A stretch of DNA of 64,000 nucleotides from Plutella xylostella (taxonomy: Eukaryota; Arthropoda; Insecta; Lepidoptera; Plutellidae), in the NCBI RefSeq assembly GCF_932276165.1, contig NC_063987.1, positions 1,612,001 to 1,676,000 on the forward strand. The letters run 5' to 3'. Under the pieces are notes generated by a model. It saw only the letters and a list, made by a program, of their open reading frames with translations. It was not told where the DNA came from and did not search any database. The number at the start of each line of letters is the position of its first letter. The stretch's first letter is position 1. The position numbers were made by a program, and so were the translations under genes. Below are positions 22,432 to 35,470 of the stretch, in pieces.

Positions 22432-23587
22432 CACGTTAGCCCGTGATAGGCCCTCTAGAAACTATACATAGAAAGAAGATATAAGAAGTTGACAAGTGTA
22501 ATCGAAAACGTCGTCATGTTTACTCACAGGGTGTGTCCTGAAACGACGCAGTTATGTCATATCATACCCATTATTTCATAAACATTCCAGTACCGACTAA
22601 CCTACGCATGGGAACTGATATGGTTCACTGGATGTGAAAGCTACAATTTTGAAGAGGTCCTATTATAAAGCGCGTATAAGTGCGCTTAAAAAATTAAAAA
22701 GACAATTATGTTATTACATTGTAGCTAGTAAGAGCGTACCGTTTTTAGTGACTCCTCTTTTTCTTAGGAAAATGAGATGTTAACTTTTATATTCCTTTAT
22801 TACGGGGCTAATAAGTAATAACACATGATACTATCTAAAGAGTATCTTAGGCCCGTTTTATTTGTCTTTAGAGGTACAGTAGATAAAAGTACTGCAATTA
22901 ACAATATAAAAACTTATCGTGTCTGATTATCACAACATACCTACCTATATTCAGGTTCAGAGAATCACAAAAATGTGAAGATAGGCCTTTGTTTACGTTA
23001 GTAAAGTTAAGTTAAACTAAAAAATTAAGCCAACATTTAAATTTGCTAAACTATGTACCTACCTACTTACTTAAAACTATAAAAAAACTGATTTGTGACA
23101 AACCATAGCCCACTGGTTTTAACAGATTTTGTCTAAGACTCGTAACTCTTCACTAATTTTACTAAATTACAGTTTCGATGTACAAAATTGGGTTTTAACC
23201 CTTCATTACAATTTAAACTGTTGTTTTTTGATCGTTGGGAACCTGTTTCGTAACTAAGACGGTCGTAAAGGCTACGTTATGATTCGACCTTTTTTGTGGA
23301 TCCGAAGATTTAGGATACCGTATTCTAAGAAGTTTTTCAAATAGTTTTTTGACGATTATTGTTTTATTTATTTTCCTGTAACATTTTATATTGTAGTAGA
23401 GTTTTTTTTTGGACTATTTTTTAAGACGATTTTTTTTTAGTAATAATTATTGCCATAATACTATAAATTAAAATATAACATAAGTCCACCTTTTTTAACA
23501 CTTATGTTATATATTAGTGCAATAAAGTATTAAATAAATTAGTCACATTTGAACGACAGAACAGTGTTGCGGTTCGATTGTTCGAGA

Positions 23588-23839
23588 TGTTGGGCGCTTG
23601 GAGTAGTGAAATGAATAACGCGTCGTGTCTAACTGTAGTAAACTCTCTTTATTCAGTAAAATAGTAACATATTTATATGAAGATTCTGGAATGCGCTATG
23701 ACGTAGACATGTCAATAAAGTCTAGTTTGGCTATCTATTAAATAGAAGGTATGCGACTTGTGACGTATGTTGTTTAGAGATAGTCAGAGATAGTATTACA
23801 AATATTTATGGAATGCATCGTAATACGTCACATGCTACA
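23588..23839 (-). repeat. 3' LTR of the 23.6-26.3 kb element
   Basis: 252 bp, identical to 26,044-26,295. In the - orientation CATATAAA (23,672-23,679) precedes AATAAA (23,648-23,653), the expected order of promoter and poly(A) signal in an LTR. Confidence 0.9.
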
Positions 23840-25675
23840 CCACCCCCCTAATTTTGAGAAAAAAAATTGCAAATATTTTTGAAAATTACACAATACCAAA
23901 TAAAGAAATTGAAATTATAAGTAGATTTCATAACATAGTAAAAGATTACATATTCAATTATAGTTATATAGATTACATGGTTTAGGGTTACATAACATAA
24001 TGTTCTTAAGATTACATTTCGGTTAAATATTCTTATTTCTAATGGTTACATGTTTATATTTTATAACATAATGGAGCGTTGTACTTGACCTTTGATTCCT
24101 ACATCCAAATATGGATTATGTTTTTATTTAACTTAGATACAACAGGCAAGATCAAGATGAAATATGATACGTTGGAATTTATTGATGACACTCTCCTATT
24201 GCAACAATAATTATGATACCAGTAAATTTTAATAATTCAAAGTTAAACTGATCAATGAAATTATACAAACAGCAATTTCTCAATACTGGGTACCATTTGA
24301 ATTTTTAACATATTATTAAATATTGGAAACGCATTGTTGACGACTTATTAATCAAAATACAGTATTACATTAAAAGTTGTCATTACTAAGTCTTCATATA
24401 TCTGGTATATAATTACCACTCATAGATATTTTTCAGTAAGTATTTATCATTCACATTAGGTATTTTATATGTTTACGTTGACTACACGTAGATACACTAC
24501 GGCCACGTATGTCTTTCATCATTGAACTTACAGTCAGTAATTGTGTTTTTATATTATTATAATTCATTTTATTTTATCATCATTTTCTTTAGTGCGTAAT
24601 ATAGGTACCCACACTATTCCTTTATTTAGTGTCACAAAATATATCTAATTCCCTCACGAAGGAAGCTCGTTGCAGACATGATCTGGAATTAAGATTGAGT
24701 AACAAAATCTGCAGTTTAGGCAAATAATCGCATCTTGTCTCATAAATATGTTTTTTTTTTTTCATAATTAATCATGAAAATAAATGTCAATTCCGGCAAA
24801 TTGATCGATTTTTAAGTAGGTATCTATATTATTAAAATCACAATTTAGATACCCTTGAATCAATAGTAGTATTTTTCCTTGGCTCTATGAGATTTTTTCT
24901 TGAGTTGAGCTTTTGTCATAATCGATAGCAAATAAGCATATTTGCATTTTTTTGTTATCACTAGATATTTCTAGGCGCGGTAATCGTCTCTGCGACGTTG
25001 TATTTTACTCATTATTTAAGTATTTTTTTTATTTGTATATTTGCATGTATCATTTACACCATGCTTATTATGCGTGTACGTCTATACTATACTACGCTTA
25101 TATTTATAGCGTCCATTGCGCGTTGTGTACCTTTGCACTATTATTTATATAGATAGATATTTTCATTTTCATTTTCATATTTAATATTTCTTTACTTTCG
25201 TGGAAAATTTCTACACAGTGGATGCTCGATCACACCATGATCAGAAAGAGAGTCCACCACTCTTTATTGAGTTATTATGCCTTCATCCTTGTATTTATAA
25301 TTCTTTAAATATTGATAAATAATCAGTATACATATATTTTCTTGTCTATATTAGTGTAAATGTAAACTGTTTTTACGGTTTTTAAGCCCCTCGTGATTAT
25401 TAAATGCTATTAAATATTTTTGTTAATATATTTTGTGCCGTCGTTGTCGTCAACAATCGTTTCTAAAATATATCTAATTATTAAAATTAATACCTTAAAG
25501 ATCCAATAAATTTCTTTAAAAAAAAACATAAGTGAGACTACTTAAAAAAAAATAAATTAATAGATCTATTAAGTAGAATAAAAAAAAAACCTAAAACCTA
25601 CATTACATTAACGAACTATTTACTTAACTTTCGTCATATTAAGGATGACCCATGGCCCCATGGCAAGTTTTCACT

Positions 25676-25876
25676 TCACTTTTTTACTTTACGCACTGCA
25701 CTCATCACGTTACACTTTGACGATGACATCACTGCACTGCTCGCATACGTTGTCAACGCATCACGCTGATTCACATCAGCCATCAGACCAGTCTCCCTGC
25801 TCCGTCTGTCTCCAGCTCCATCACCAGCCGTCAGCTCCATTTTATTGTACTGCTCCAGACTCCAGGCGCCATCCAA
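25676..25876 (-). other. Short frame near the 5' end of the LTR element, possible gag remnant
   Basis: A 66-codon frame starts with ATG 167 bases inside the 5' LTR, where gag would begin, and reads MDGAWSLEQYNKMELTAGDG at its start. It stops well short of any gag length, and the rest of the interior is AT-rich with many stops. A truncated leader of gag is plausible but not proven. Confidence 0.3.
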
Positions 25877-26043
25877 TTATGCTATTTATTTATATTAACT
25901 TTTAACACGCACTCCAAAAATTTTTTTTTTTTAAAGGATTTTATTTTAATTTATTTATTCCGACACATAACGCGTACTTTTACGTTCGAGTGCAACCGGC
26001 ACTGCCGCGAAGAGGCAGGCCGGCTGTCGCGGTCGCCATGAGA

Positions 26044-26295
26044 TGTTGGGCGCTTGGAGTAGTGAAATGAATAACGCGTCGTGTCTAACTGTAGTAAACT
26101 CTCTTTATTCAGTAAAATAGTAACATATTTATATGAAGATTCTGGAATGCGCTATGACGTAGACATGTCAATAAAGTCTAGTTTGGCTATCTATTAAATA
26201 GAAGGTATGCGACTTGTGACGTATGTTGTTTAGAGATAGTCAGAGATAGTATTACAAATATTTATGGAATGCATCGTAATACGTCACATGCTACA
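26044..26295 (-). repeat. 5' LTR of the 23.6-26.3 kb element
   Basis: Identical to the other LTR over all 252 bp. It abuts the tRNA primer-binding site on its internal (lower-coordinate) side. Confidence 0.9.
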
Positions 26296-26637
26296 CCCGG
26301 CCGGACTAGGTTCAGAAAAAACTTTATGTAAATTTGAAAGATCAATCTCATTGATAATCACTACAACTTTAATTTTACTTCGCTACCGGGCTTAAGACTA
26401 CGCATTCATTTATTATCATATAGAATATCAAAATCTTTCCATAGCCCGAAGCTATCATAAATTTCTTGAGAGTAAGACTGAGATTATGTAAAATATAGTT
26501 CTTATATTTTATGTGTAGTTTAAACTCATAGTGATTTAAAGCTTTATTGGTATAAGGTATATTCATAAGCTTTTATTGTTTTGGAAGTTTATTTAGTTCG
26601 GTGTGAGCTTTTCTTTTACAATATTAGTACCTAGTTA

Positions 26638-26715
26638 TACAGAGAGAAATGAAAAAGTTACAGTTACATATGGAACGGCAAGGGGAGGTGGGACTTTTTC
26701 ATTGCCTGTGAGTGT
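26638..26715. mobile_element. Tc1/mariner-type MITE, internally deleted
   Basis: Only the two ends remain: AGAGAGAAATGAAAAAGTTA and GACTTTTTCATTGCCTGTGA, 78 bp in all. Confidence 0.5.
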
Positions 26716-26783
26716 ACCTATCACTCCGGCAGGAAGTCGGCGACCCCTTGGTAATATTTTTGTAGATATTGCAGATACATAAG

Positions 26784-26998
26784 TACGGTGGCCTGCGCCT
26801 AAAAGTATACAGGCGGAGTTTTTAAAATAGCGATCTCAAGCTCACATGCTGCTCAAGCACATCCACATAAACACCACTGCTACACACATCACACACAACA
26901 CGTCCCCGGATTTATAACAGATGTAGCTGGTCCCTTCATCATCAGGGATCGCTATTTTAAAAACTCCGCCTGTATACTTTTAAACGTAGGCCACCGTA
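26784..26998. mobile_element. MITE with about 50-bp inverted ends
   Basis: TACGGTGGCCTGCGCCTAAA...AAAATAGCGATC is inverted at the right (GATCGCTATTTT...GTAGGCCACCGTA); GTAC at both edges. 215 bp, unrelated interior. Confidence 0.8.
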
Positions 26999-29494
26999 CA
27001 TCGACAACATAGATGCATGAAGGTACACATAAAAAGGTCGCAGGTCATGTTGCAGGCAAAGTGAGGATCCTTGACATTTTCGCAGACGTCTAGTCTCTAT
27101 ACAAGCTAATGATCCAAGAACTACTTACCTATTTAATGGTAAGAGATACTGTTATTTAATTACAAATTACGATATATCTACGCAGATATAATGCAAATTA
27201 CTTTGCGGTATCCTTTATTGATGAAAAAATATATATGTACTTATTACTTATACATATAATTATGGTACGAGTATACTTACTGGTATTAATTTCCAATAGA
27301 CTGGAAGAAATTTAAATTCAAACGCGTTGGTATATATATTCTTAACTGTGTAATGTGTATTATAACATAGTGTTTAAATTAATAATTGAATAAGTATACT
27401 CAAACACATACGAGAAAGCCAAGGCGCGACTAAAATATATCTACAAATACTGTACATACAGCGTACACCTATGTCCGATTGTCCGGTCGCTGACTTCTCA
27501 AACTCTACAGTAAGTTCACAAACTCAAAATCATATTTGCATATCACCACAATTAACTTATAAATACATATATATATATAATGCAGTCTAGCTTTAAGGGA
27601 ACCGGATAATTTTCCAAGCGATTTAACTATAATCCACCGTCTTGGTCAACTTGACTCGTTGTACTGAACACTATGCTAATTTTATAATTTATCTGTCGGG
27701 TACAAGTGCGGTTATGGCAAGTCATATTTCAAGTGCTAAATTTTAATGTATTGTAGATTTGTGAGTCGTTTTTGAAATTATTATACACTTGACATTACTT
27801 TTAATTTTTAACCCTTTATTTACTTGACAGTTCCAGGGTACACCCGAGTCAATAAATATTCAGCAAGCTTTTTCAAAGCTCGACTATAATCTAAGGTTAC
27901 GGTTATAAAACTTCGCCGTTCTCACTCGAGTAAAATCATCATACATAAGACTGGGATATAATATATTCCACAGGTGTTACCTGAACAGGTGCCTGGTTTA
28001 AGGTTTTTTTTTCTTTTTTCCCCAACGAGTCCGGACATGTTCAATAGACTTTTGTTCGGGAGCGAACGCTCTATATCTTTGAATTGGTTTATAGGTTAAC
28101 CTTTTTTTGTGAACCTTCGTCGTCGTCGAATATGTTTTGGAACCGATTTAAATTTATTGCAATGGGCTCGAATATTGAAGCTCCTTTATTTTTGTTTGGG
28201 GTAACGCTTGGGTCACTTTACCTACTTTTACGTAGATTTAAAATTAAATTTGGCAGATAACTAATCACAATCAGAGAAATATTAGAAAGGTTGAAGTTTT
28301 GTGATAGTGGGTGTATTTTTTTTTCAGGGGAAAATGGCAAACTCCATATCCATTTTGTTGTACCTAATAAAATAATGGCAGACTCAATATTCATAATGTT
28401 GAAAGCTACAACTATGGAATAACACAAAGACCTATTTTTATCCCGATATTCCCGTGGGTGTATACGGTTAAGTGAAGCCCGAAGGAAAAGATAGCAACTA
28501 CATTTAAAGTAACAAGGTCAAAATTACAAGACGAAATTTTGATCCTCTACTTCAAGCTAATTATTATATTTTTGCCATAAACTGCAGATACTAATATTAA
28601 CCATACTTCTGACAACTCAACAATGATAAATTATTACAATCACGAAATTATTGTACCTTTAAGTACCTAGATAAATTTCCAGACCACTGCACACAGGTGC
28701 AACTCCGAAGGCTGACCACCTTATTAGTTATGTTGATTTGATAGATTAAAAGTGCGTTGTGTTCCTCAGTTTAATAAAGCACACGCAGATTTATTTTATT
28801 TTTAATAGTTTTATCTGAGATAAGTTTGGTTTTATTACTATCATATTGTGCGTAGGTATATTAATATTTATTAATTATTGTCGATGATCTTAAGGAATTT
28901 AGTAATAAAATTATAATTATGGAGTTACTCAGATTATTTATCGAAAGAACTGAAAATAGCAAAGAAAAAATAAATACGCATATTACATAAGTAACTTTAC
29001 GTTACTCGTGGGAACTGCAAGCATCATAATTATTATCTAGTTTCTTTACATTCAAAGAAACTTTTGCTTTAGGGTACATGAAGGGTACATCACACTTCAT
29101 GCTACATAAAACCTCTAAACAAATTATAAATGTTTACATCAAATTATGTTGTTATGATCTCCTTAATTTTTCTATTTTTATGTTTATGATATTTCACTTG
29201 AGGTGAAATTAGGGTGAATTTAATCAGCACAATGAATAAAAACTTGTGGTATGAATAAAGTGAATATGGGTCCAACATATTTATGCATGGGTTATACAAG
29301 TGGCATTACGCTGTAACATTTTAATTACAAAATAGGACTGGATTCTATGGGTGGAACTTATTCGTTGTTTCTGTACTTTTTCAATTTACTCTAGTAATAG
29401 TATAACCTACCTCAAGAACACTAGATATTGAAATCAACACCTGATAAATATCAAATATAAAATAACGTTACTTACGTATCTTTACGTTACTTAC
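26999..29494. other. AT-rich stretch, probably intron or intergenic DNA
   Basis: No exon could be recognised. If the - strand first exons at 29.5 and 31.8 kb are real, this is likely intron sequence. Only low-complexity AT runs were noted. Confidence 0.4.
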
Positions 29495-29605
29495 CTTATC
29501 TTCAACAGCCGTCGTCGTAGCTACCGCCGCAGAAAAAGAAGACCCGAACCCAATGACAATGGACAATCGAAATGACCAAAATGTTACAAAAAGCTTTATG
29601 ATCAT
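29495..29605 (-). CDS. First coding exon of an unidentified secreted protein (partial)
   Basis: On the - strand an ATG opens 37 codons ending exactly at a consensus donor, AAG/GTAAGT (phase 0). The start MIIKLFVTFWSFRLSIVIGF is a classic signal peptide: a Lys near the start, a hydrophobic core to about residue 26, and small residues SAAVA before a likely cleavage site, leaving TTTAVEDK as the mature N-terminus. An in-frame ATG three codons upstream (29,614) could be used instead. The next exon should be at lower coordinates in phase 0 but none was recognised. The donor phase differs from that of the exon at 31.8 kb, so this is either another gene or an alternative first exon. Function unknown. 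Confidence 0.55.
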
Positions 29606-30271
29606 TGCAAGCATTGAAGCGTTTCTTAATTTTCTTTCCACTCTGTAGACCGAGTCCTAATAGCGTGACTTACTTGCCACGGGACAATCGAACAGACCAC
29701 ACAGATCATTTCGATTTCATTTCTTCGAAAATAAAAGGAGTGAACTTCGACAAAAACACTGGGGACAGTTTTTTTCAGCTAATCAAGTAATTTTGATTCA
29801 CAACGAGTCTACCAATTGTTTTTAACTCATTTTTTATTAGACTTTTCATATTGGAAACCTTTCATTTAATATTTTTTTGCCTCTTATATACTTATTAGAA
29901 TTGCCAAACAAAATTACCAACACCTAACCTAACTTTGTGCATTTAAAAAGAAGATGCTTTGTCAATAGCATCAACAATAAAAGCAGTTTCGATTTCGTTG
30001 CAAGTCCGTCGGATTCGCTTTCCGCGACGTCGGTGCTCCGCTCTACTTCGGTCGACTCCATTGCCAATGTTGCGTCGTGACTGGCTCCGTGATTTAGAGC
30101 AAGTTCGTTCCACTGCGAATTGTTCGAGAAAATGCTTCGAACAATGAAGTTCTAGGCTAACGCTCGGCGGACTTGTTCGATTTTAAATCTTATTAGAAAT
30201 TTTTAGTTTTTGAATGTCATGTAAAATTTTCTTATTGAATTTTTGAGCAAGAAGCTAAGGTGATCTTTCTA

Positions 30272-30334
30272 TATTTTTTAATAATTCATTTACTAACAAC
30301 TCTCTTTATTTTTTAATAATTCATTTACTAACAA
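30272..30334. repeat. 28-bp direct repeat, period 35
   Basis: TTTTTTAATAATTCATTTAC within 28 identical bases occurs at 30,272-30,299 and 30,307-30,334. Confidence 0.9.
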
Positions 30335-31785
30335 ATTAGGTATTTATTTTAAAAGTGATGAGGGTTCGGGAGCATGAGTATAAAATATTAAAAGATAGCG
30401 TGTAAATTTACAAAATAATATTTATTTAATATTCCCTTATATATTGTAGGGTTTTCATTTTTCGTAACACAATCATGATTATGAGTTAGGACATACGGCG
30501 GCACTTATCTAATAGGTATGATAGATAAAAATAATTGTAAAGATTGAGAATGCTTATGGTAAATCACAAATTCTAAAATGCATTATTTACAAGTTTGTAG
30601 AAAAATTATATTCTAAGAGCATTTTATTATAATTTATACAATTTTAACATTTTGTATCATCATTTTATTAAAATAAAAAAACAATGACCCTTTAAACAAT
30701 GTTGAAATCCATTCAAATGCTTGTCTTACGATTAAAATTACACGAAATATTTACAAGTATCCTAAGTTATTTTTTGTTACAAATAATTGAACAAATTAGA
30801 CAACGTAAGTCATCATCATAAACAATTTCTTTTAAACACCATCAAGAATTTTAATAATCAACTAATATTTGGCAACTAATGTGATCAGATTTTTAAAGGA
30901 ACCCACTAAACAAAACCTATGACTATCGAGATTATTTGGAACTAAAATAAAATTTGAGATCCATTTTGATTATAAAATATGGTTTAACTAAATGCTAATT
31001 ATAATTCTGCTACAAGAATACCAAACTCTTTTATGGAGTGAATAAATTAAACTAGACATAATCTATTAATGTTTTAAAATTCATAAAACAAAATAAGAGA
31101 TCAAATGAAATGTAACTAAAGTTTAAACTTAACAACACTACCTAAAAGTATTTAGCGTTACACTATTTTTCAGTAAGCGGAGTATGGTTTATTTTAAGAA
31201 CAGTAAGTTAATTAATTCTAGGACGTTATAAACACTGTAAACTGATTCCAAAAATATTTAATTAAAATAAGATAATTTAGATAAATGCACATTGTATCAA
31301 AATCTCATGTAACTGTTGGCAATCAAGTATAAATTTTGAAGAGGCGTTTTGTCGAACTTCACTCAAATTATTTCGAGAGATGAAAAGCGTTAAACGAAGA
31401 AGCAGAAATTGTTAGCGAGACCAAATCTACTCAAGATTAAAAAATCTTGCTTTTATCTGGCCTAGAACCACCATTTACAATTTAAGTGCAGTTTGACACA
31501 ACATCTCTAGCAAGCCATTTTCCACGATAAAAAATAACGAATTCACAAAAAAAAACTGATGACCTTAAAAATACATAACAACAGTCCCGACCTGCTATGC
31601 AGTATCACCGTCAACAATACTTAACTAGTCAAATTTAGAGTCTTCATTTTATCTGATCGTGTTGAAGAGTGAGGATGCAAGCGACACTTTTATGATGGCC
31701 ACAACCATCACTAGGTTCACGATGTAGGTCGAATTGCATCTTAAGTGGTAAGGTGGCGTGGTGTTAGTTTCCCGAGGGCACTCAC

Positions 31786-31927
31786 CTCGGCGCTCCTGGG
31801 GCTCGGGCTGGCGCGCCACCAGGATATGGCACAGCACCTCGTACAGTTCAGTCAACAGACGGTTCAACCGTGAGAAGTTCTCCTCGCTCGCCTCCCTCTC
31901 GCTCGGAAGGTTGAATGCTATAGCCAT
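31786..31927 (-). CDS. First coding exon of an unidentified gene (partial)
   Basis: Reading on the - strand, an ATG in a good Kozak context (GACATGG) opens 47 codons plus one base and ends at a near-consensus donor, G/GTGAGT (phase 1). The protein begins MAIAFNLPSEREASEENFSR and continues with a leucine-rich helical segment (about residues 15-38, likely amphipathic or coiled coil), then QPEPQERR. No signal peptide is visible. GC content and codon use stand out from the AT-rich surroundings. Upstream lies the CpG-rich region at about 32.3-33.2 kb, which suits a promoter and 5' UTR. The following exon would lie at lower coordinates and I could not identify it. I do not recognise the gene. Confidence 0.6.
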
Positions 31928-32339
31928 GTCTGTTTGCTCTGTCGCACGAAGCGCCCTTTTCTACGGAAGAAGCGCGGACAGATCGCCGATGTTTGTTTTG
32001 TATGCATAAATGCTGTCGTGCCGTTTGGGCGTCGTGTCGCTCAGTGTGAGCTCAGATGCAGCGCCAATGTGGTTTCAGCAGTCTTGTCCGGAATTGATGC
32101 GATGCAGCTCTTTTTTTTGCAGACACTTTTGAAAAGTTTTTAGAAGTTGGTAAAAAACTTTTTAAATTTTTCTTGAGTTTTTATTTTTTTAATGTCCAAA
32201 AACTCAATTCACTATTTTGGAAAAGTTTGATTTAACACTTCGGAAATTTTCGCTACAATAGCACAATAGTTCTATGGCATACAAACACTTTCTTCAATTT
32301 GGCTCTACCAAGATCACCAGTTTTGAGTCCAACAAAAAA

Positions 32340-33190
32340 ATCACAAGTCCACACGAAAAGTTTTAGCGCGTACTAAAGTCCGTGAAACGTTCGACATTGT
32401 CCGTAATTCACTGCGATAACTGCGAACGCGGCCGATGGCACAGATCCGGTGCACGCTGCAGCGCTTGCCCCAAACTCGATTCGATGTAAACAAACTTCCA
32501 AGTCCAGTTCGCGAAACGCGAACGCGACGAGACAACACCGCTCGGCGGAGGAGGTCGGCAGACAACTGTGCACGTGCGGCGGCCGCGGAAGCGAGTCGTG
32601 TAATAAGGGATAATACGTCGTGCACATCATTGCCTCGACGCGGACGCCTGCCAGTGTGCGTGCGGTGCATCTCGTCCGTACACACGCACACAGACAAACC
32701 CTATTTGATTATAAATAGTACAACGCACAGTAGCACGTTCCCTTCACACTCAACTGCTACAATCAGCGTCACACGCCACGCTTTCTTCTCTTTCGCTCTA
32801 CGTCGAATCTCTATCTTGCTGTCTCTATGCAATCGGATTACATCATGTAACCGCAGCGGTTGAGCTCGACGGACTTTCTCGTTCTGTCGCCGCGTTACAA
32901 GTCCTTTGCGAAAGGGACGGAAACACGGTAGAGCTTTTATTTCTTGGTCTGAGAAAGCGCGGCAAAACGAATGGGCCAATCGGCGTCGAGTTTGGCGATG
33001 GGGTGAGGTGACGTAGCGAGGGCCCGAGTGCACGGGGTTGATAGTCGGAGCGAGTTCACTCGGCTTCGGACCGGCTACCGGTGTTCACTGAATACGTTAT
33101 TATCGCGCGTGAGCTGTCCAAGAATAATCCTCGACTGACGCGGTTTAACGACTCTTTGTTCTTGCGAGATACACGTATCGTTTCGTGAAG
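32340..33190 (-). promoter_or_regulatory. CpG-rich promoter / 5' UTR region upstream of the 31.8-kb exon
   Basis: This stretch is clearly richer in G+C and CpG than the DNA around it (many CGCG, GCGG and ACGC motifs) and lies just upstream, on the - strand, of the exon starting at 31,927. Long frames on both strands here are a by-product of few AT-rich stop codons and share no coding features, so I do not call genes. No clear TATA box was found. A GCAG/GTTAGT junction on the + strand at about 33,192 could be the donor of a divergent non-coding first exon (weak). The assignment as a promoter is inferred from position and composition. Confidence 0.4.
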
Positions 33191-34862
33191 CAGGTTAGTC
33201 TTAACGCGAGTTTAGGATCGGGTTACGATTTGATACTGTGTCAGGGGTAATGGAAGCCTCGGATGTGTGTTTCTTAGTTTTATTCGTTGCAATTTAGAAA
33301 TGGGTTGTTTGGCTGGCGTCCGCGTAAAATCTTTAATGGCTCGGTGTGGTTTTGCTATAGGCGGTCGAGTTTGTGAAACCGTGTGTTTTTGATTTTATAG
33401 GCGTTTAGGTCTGAGTGAAATCCTTTGTTTGGTTTGGAAGCACATTGACTTTGGACTAGTAATTAAATTGAAAATACAATTCATGGTAACTTGGTCGTTA
33501 ATCGTGTAACCCGACGGTAAAATTATATTTAACTTCATCAAAGATTTGATACGGTGCGACTCGTAAACAAACTGTCACAAAGTTTACCCATATTAAATTT
33601 ATCGTTTATCATCAAACTCAAAATACCTATGCTATGAAAAAAACTGTCTAGTATAAATATTAGAAGTGCAAAAAAAATTCTGAACAAACTATATCAGAGA
33701 GTCTTCGTTAAAAAAAAAGGTTCACCATGAAGCTAAGTATTATTACATCACTTTTACCGGAGGACACCGAATGTTTTTTTTTATGTATTTTAGCACTACA
33801 AGCAGTAAAATGTATGCAAAGGTAAAATTTAAAGTAAGTATATAAAATCTTATTACACATTATAGTGGAAACTATTACTAACCTTAACGTCACAGTCTAC
33901 ATTTTCTTTTTCTGCATTTTAAAACACACACACAACTGATCCTTTTTAGAAGTTGGCAAACACTACAATAATTTCAAACCTTACCACCATTTTCAATATA
34001 AGGTCTGAAGGTCACTGACACCTCAATCATGATTAGTCATCAAATTAATTGGCTGTGCCCATTTTATAAAACAATATATTTATGTAAATAAAATTATAAT
34101 ATACGCTCTACCAAGAACCTAATTTAAACCAATGAAATGTTTACAATCTAGAAAAGATCTAGTTAAAAAGTTGAAAAAAATGTTATGAACACAATTACAA
34201 TAAGCCCGTAATTTTCATCAAAAACATTTAAAAAAATTGGAATTTTCTTGAAAAAGTAAAATTATAACAAGACTTTTATTCTATTATTTTTAAAGCTGGC
34301 CAATAGATAAAAATAAACCGCAGAATAATAATAAGCCGATTAACAGGCATATCAGGCTATCCTATTCAAGTTCAGACATGTTTTGTAAGAAGCAGCCAAT
34401 GAGTTAGCACTAAAAGTAGGTCACAACTTATGACTAAGCCTATGGACATGACGAAAAAAAATACTGTTTATGACTGCAAATAACAAGATTTATATGATGC
34501 GTATTTTTTTGAAAGTTTTTGTCATAATTACGTATGATCCCGCTTTTAATACGGTTGACCTTAATTCAACGCAGCAGGATGATTAATAATAATACCTACT
34601 TATCATGTTAGTATTTTATTTTGTATTTGAGAAAATGATATACCTAACTTGTAAATCGAATTTGTCACGCCTCACACCAAAATTGTGATGTTACCGACCT
34701 CACGGCAGCCCTCTGGTTTATGATGATCGTTCACTGTCTGATACTGAGAAAAGTAAAGCTACTACACACAATACAAAAATATCTACACCTCATACACTGT
34801 GTCACTTAAACAAACATTTTTTTTATGGGATGCATCTTTTTTTCGTTATATAATAATAATTC

Positions 34863-34904
34863 CTTTTGTAGGTGCATATACTTCCGGATATGCACCTACA
34901 AAAG
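34863..34904. repeat. Perfect short hairpin
   Basis: CTTTTGTAGGTGCATAT pairs with ATATGCACCTACAAAAG around an 8-base loop. Confidence 0.85.
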
Positions 34905-35470
34905 AATCATCCTGTATTTTTTGAGTATGTATGCAATACAGGGTGCGGTTTTATCTGTTGTCGTCATCGAGGACTATGTAAGTATTACTTTCGGATGAAG
35001 AAAACATTCTAAATTAGCACTAAATTAAACGGTGTTACTGAATTTTATTGCGAATTTAATATTGAATGAGTAAGTATGAAAATGAATACAATAGATGTAG
35101 GTGTATAGGCGTAACTTTACCTAGATTAAAAATTGACCAATATTTTAAGTCAGATAAAGAAATAAAAGTACGCTATTTCTCTACAAACTTGTAAGAGATT
35201 AAACAAGCCCGTCCACAGATGGCGTTAGTGATCTTCTTTTTATAGTATCTTCTTATTACCCAAGTTTTTTGAAACCCTGAGTTTTAACCAATTAACTATT
35301 TAACATTTTTTGATAGATACATTGATTTTTTGATCATACTTATTTACAAAAAACATACTATAAAATTGTTTTGTTTTGCTATAAATTATCGATAAATTAT
35401 CATCATACATCACTAATTCATCCTATCAGTCTCTACAATTTCTTTAGTACTATAATTTAAAATCAGATCT

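Larger units (their letters stand above)
23588..26295 (-). mobile_element. Non-autonomous LTR retrotransposon with identical LTRs
   Basis: Two 252-bp direct repeats (23,588-23,839 and 26,044-26,295) are identical base for base and have TG...CA ends. Read on the - strand: a primer-binding site TGGCGACCGCGACAGCC lies five bases inside the 5' LTR (26,022-26,038), compatible with a tRNA-Arg primer as recalled for mdg1/412-type elements; a purine tract AATTAGGGGGGTGG abuts the 3' LTR (23,840-23,853). Each LTR has CATATAAA and, downstream, AATAAA in this orientation. The interior (2.2 kb) lacks recognisable gag-pol; only a 66-codon frame lies near its start. No target-site duplication is visible (left flank TCGAGA, right flank CCCGGC), so one flank may have been lost by recombination. 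Confidence 0.85.

Noticed and set aside
32341..33033. Open frames of 85-142 codons on both strands in the CpG-rich region
   Set aside because: All frames are open because of GC-rich composition; no domain, no splice logic, and they overlap each other on opposite strands.
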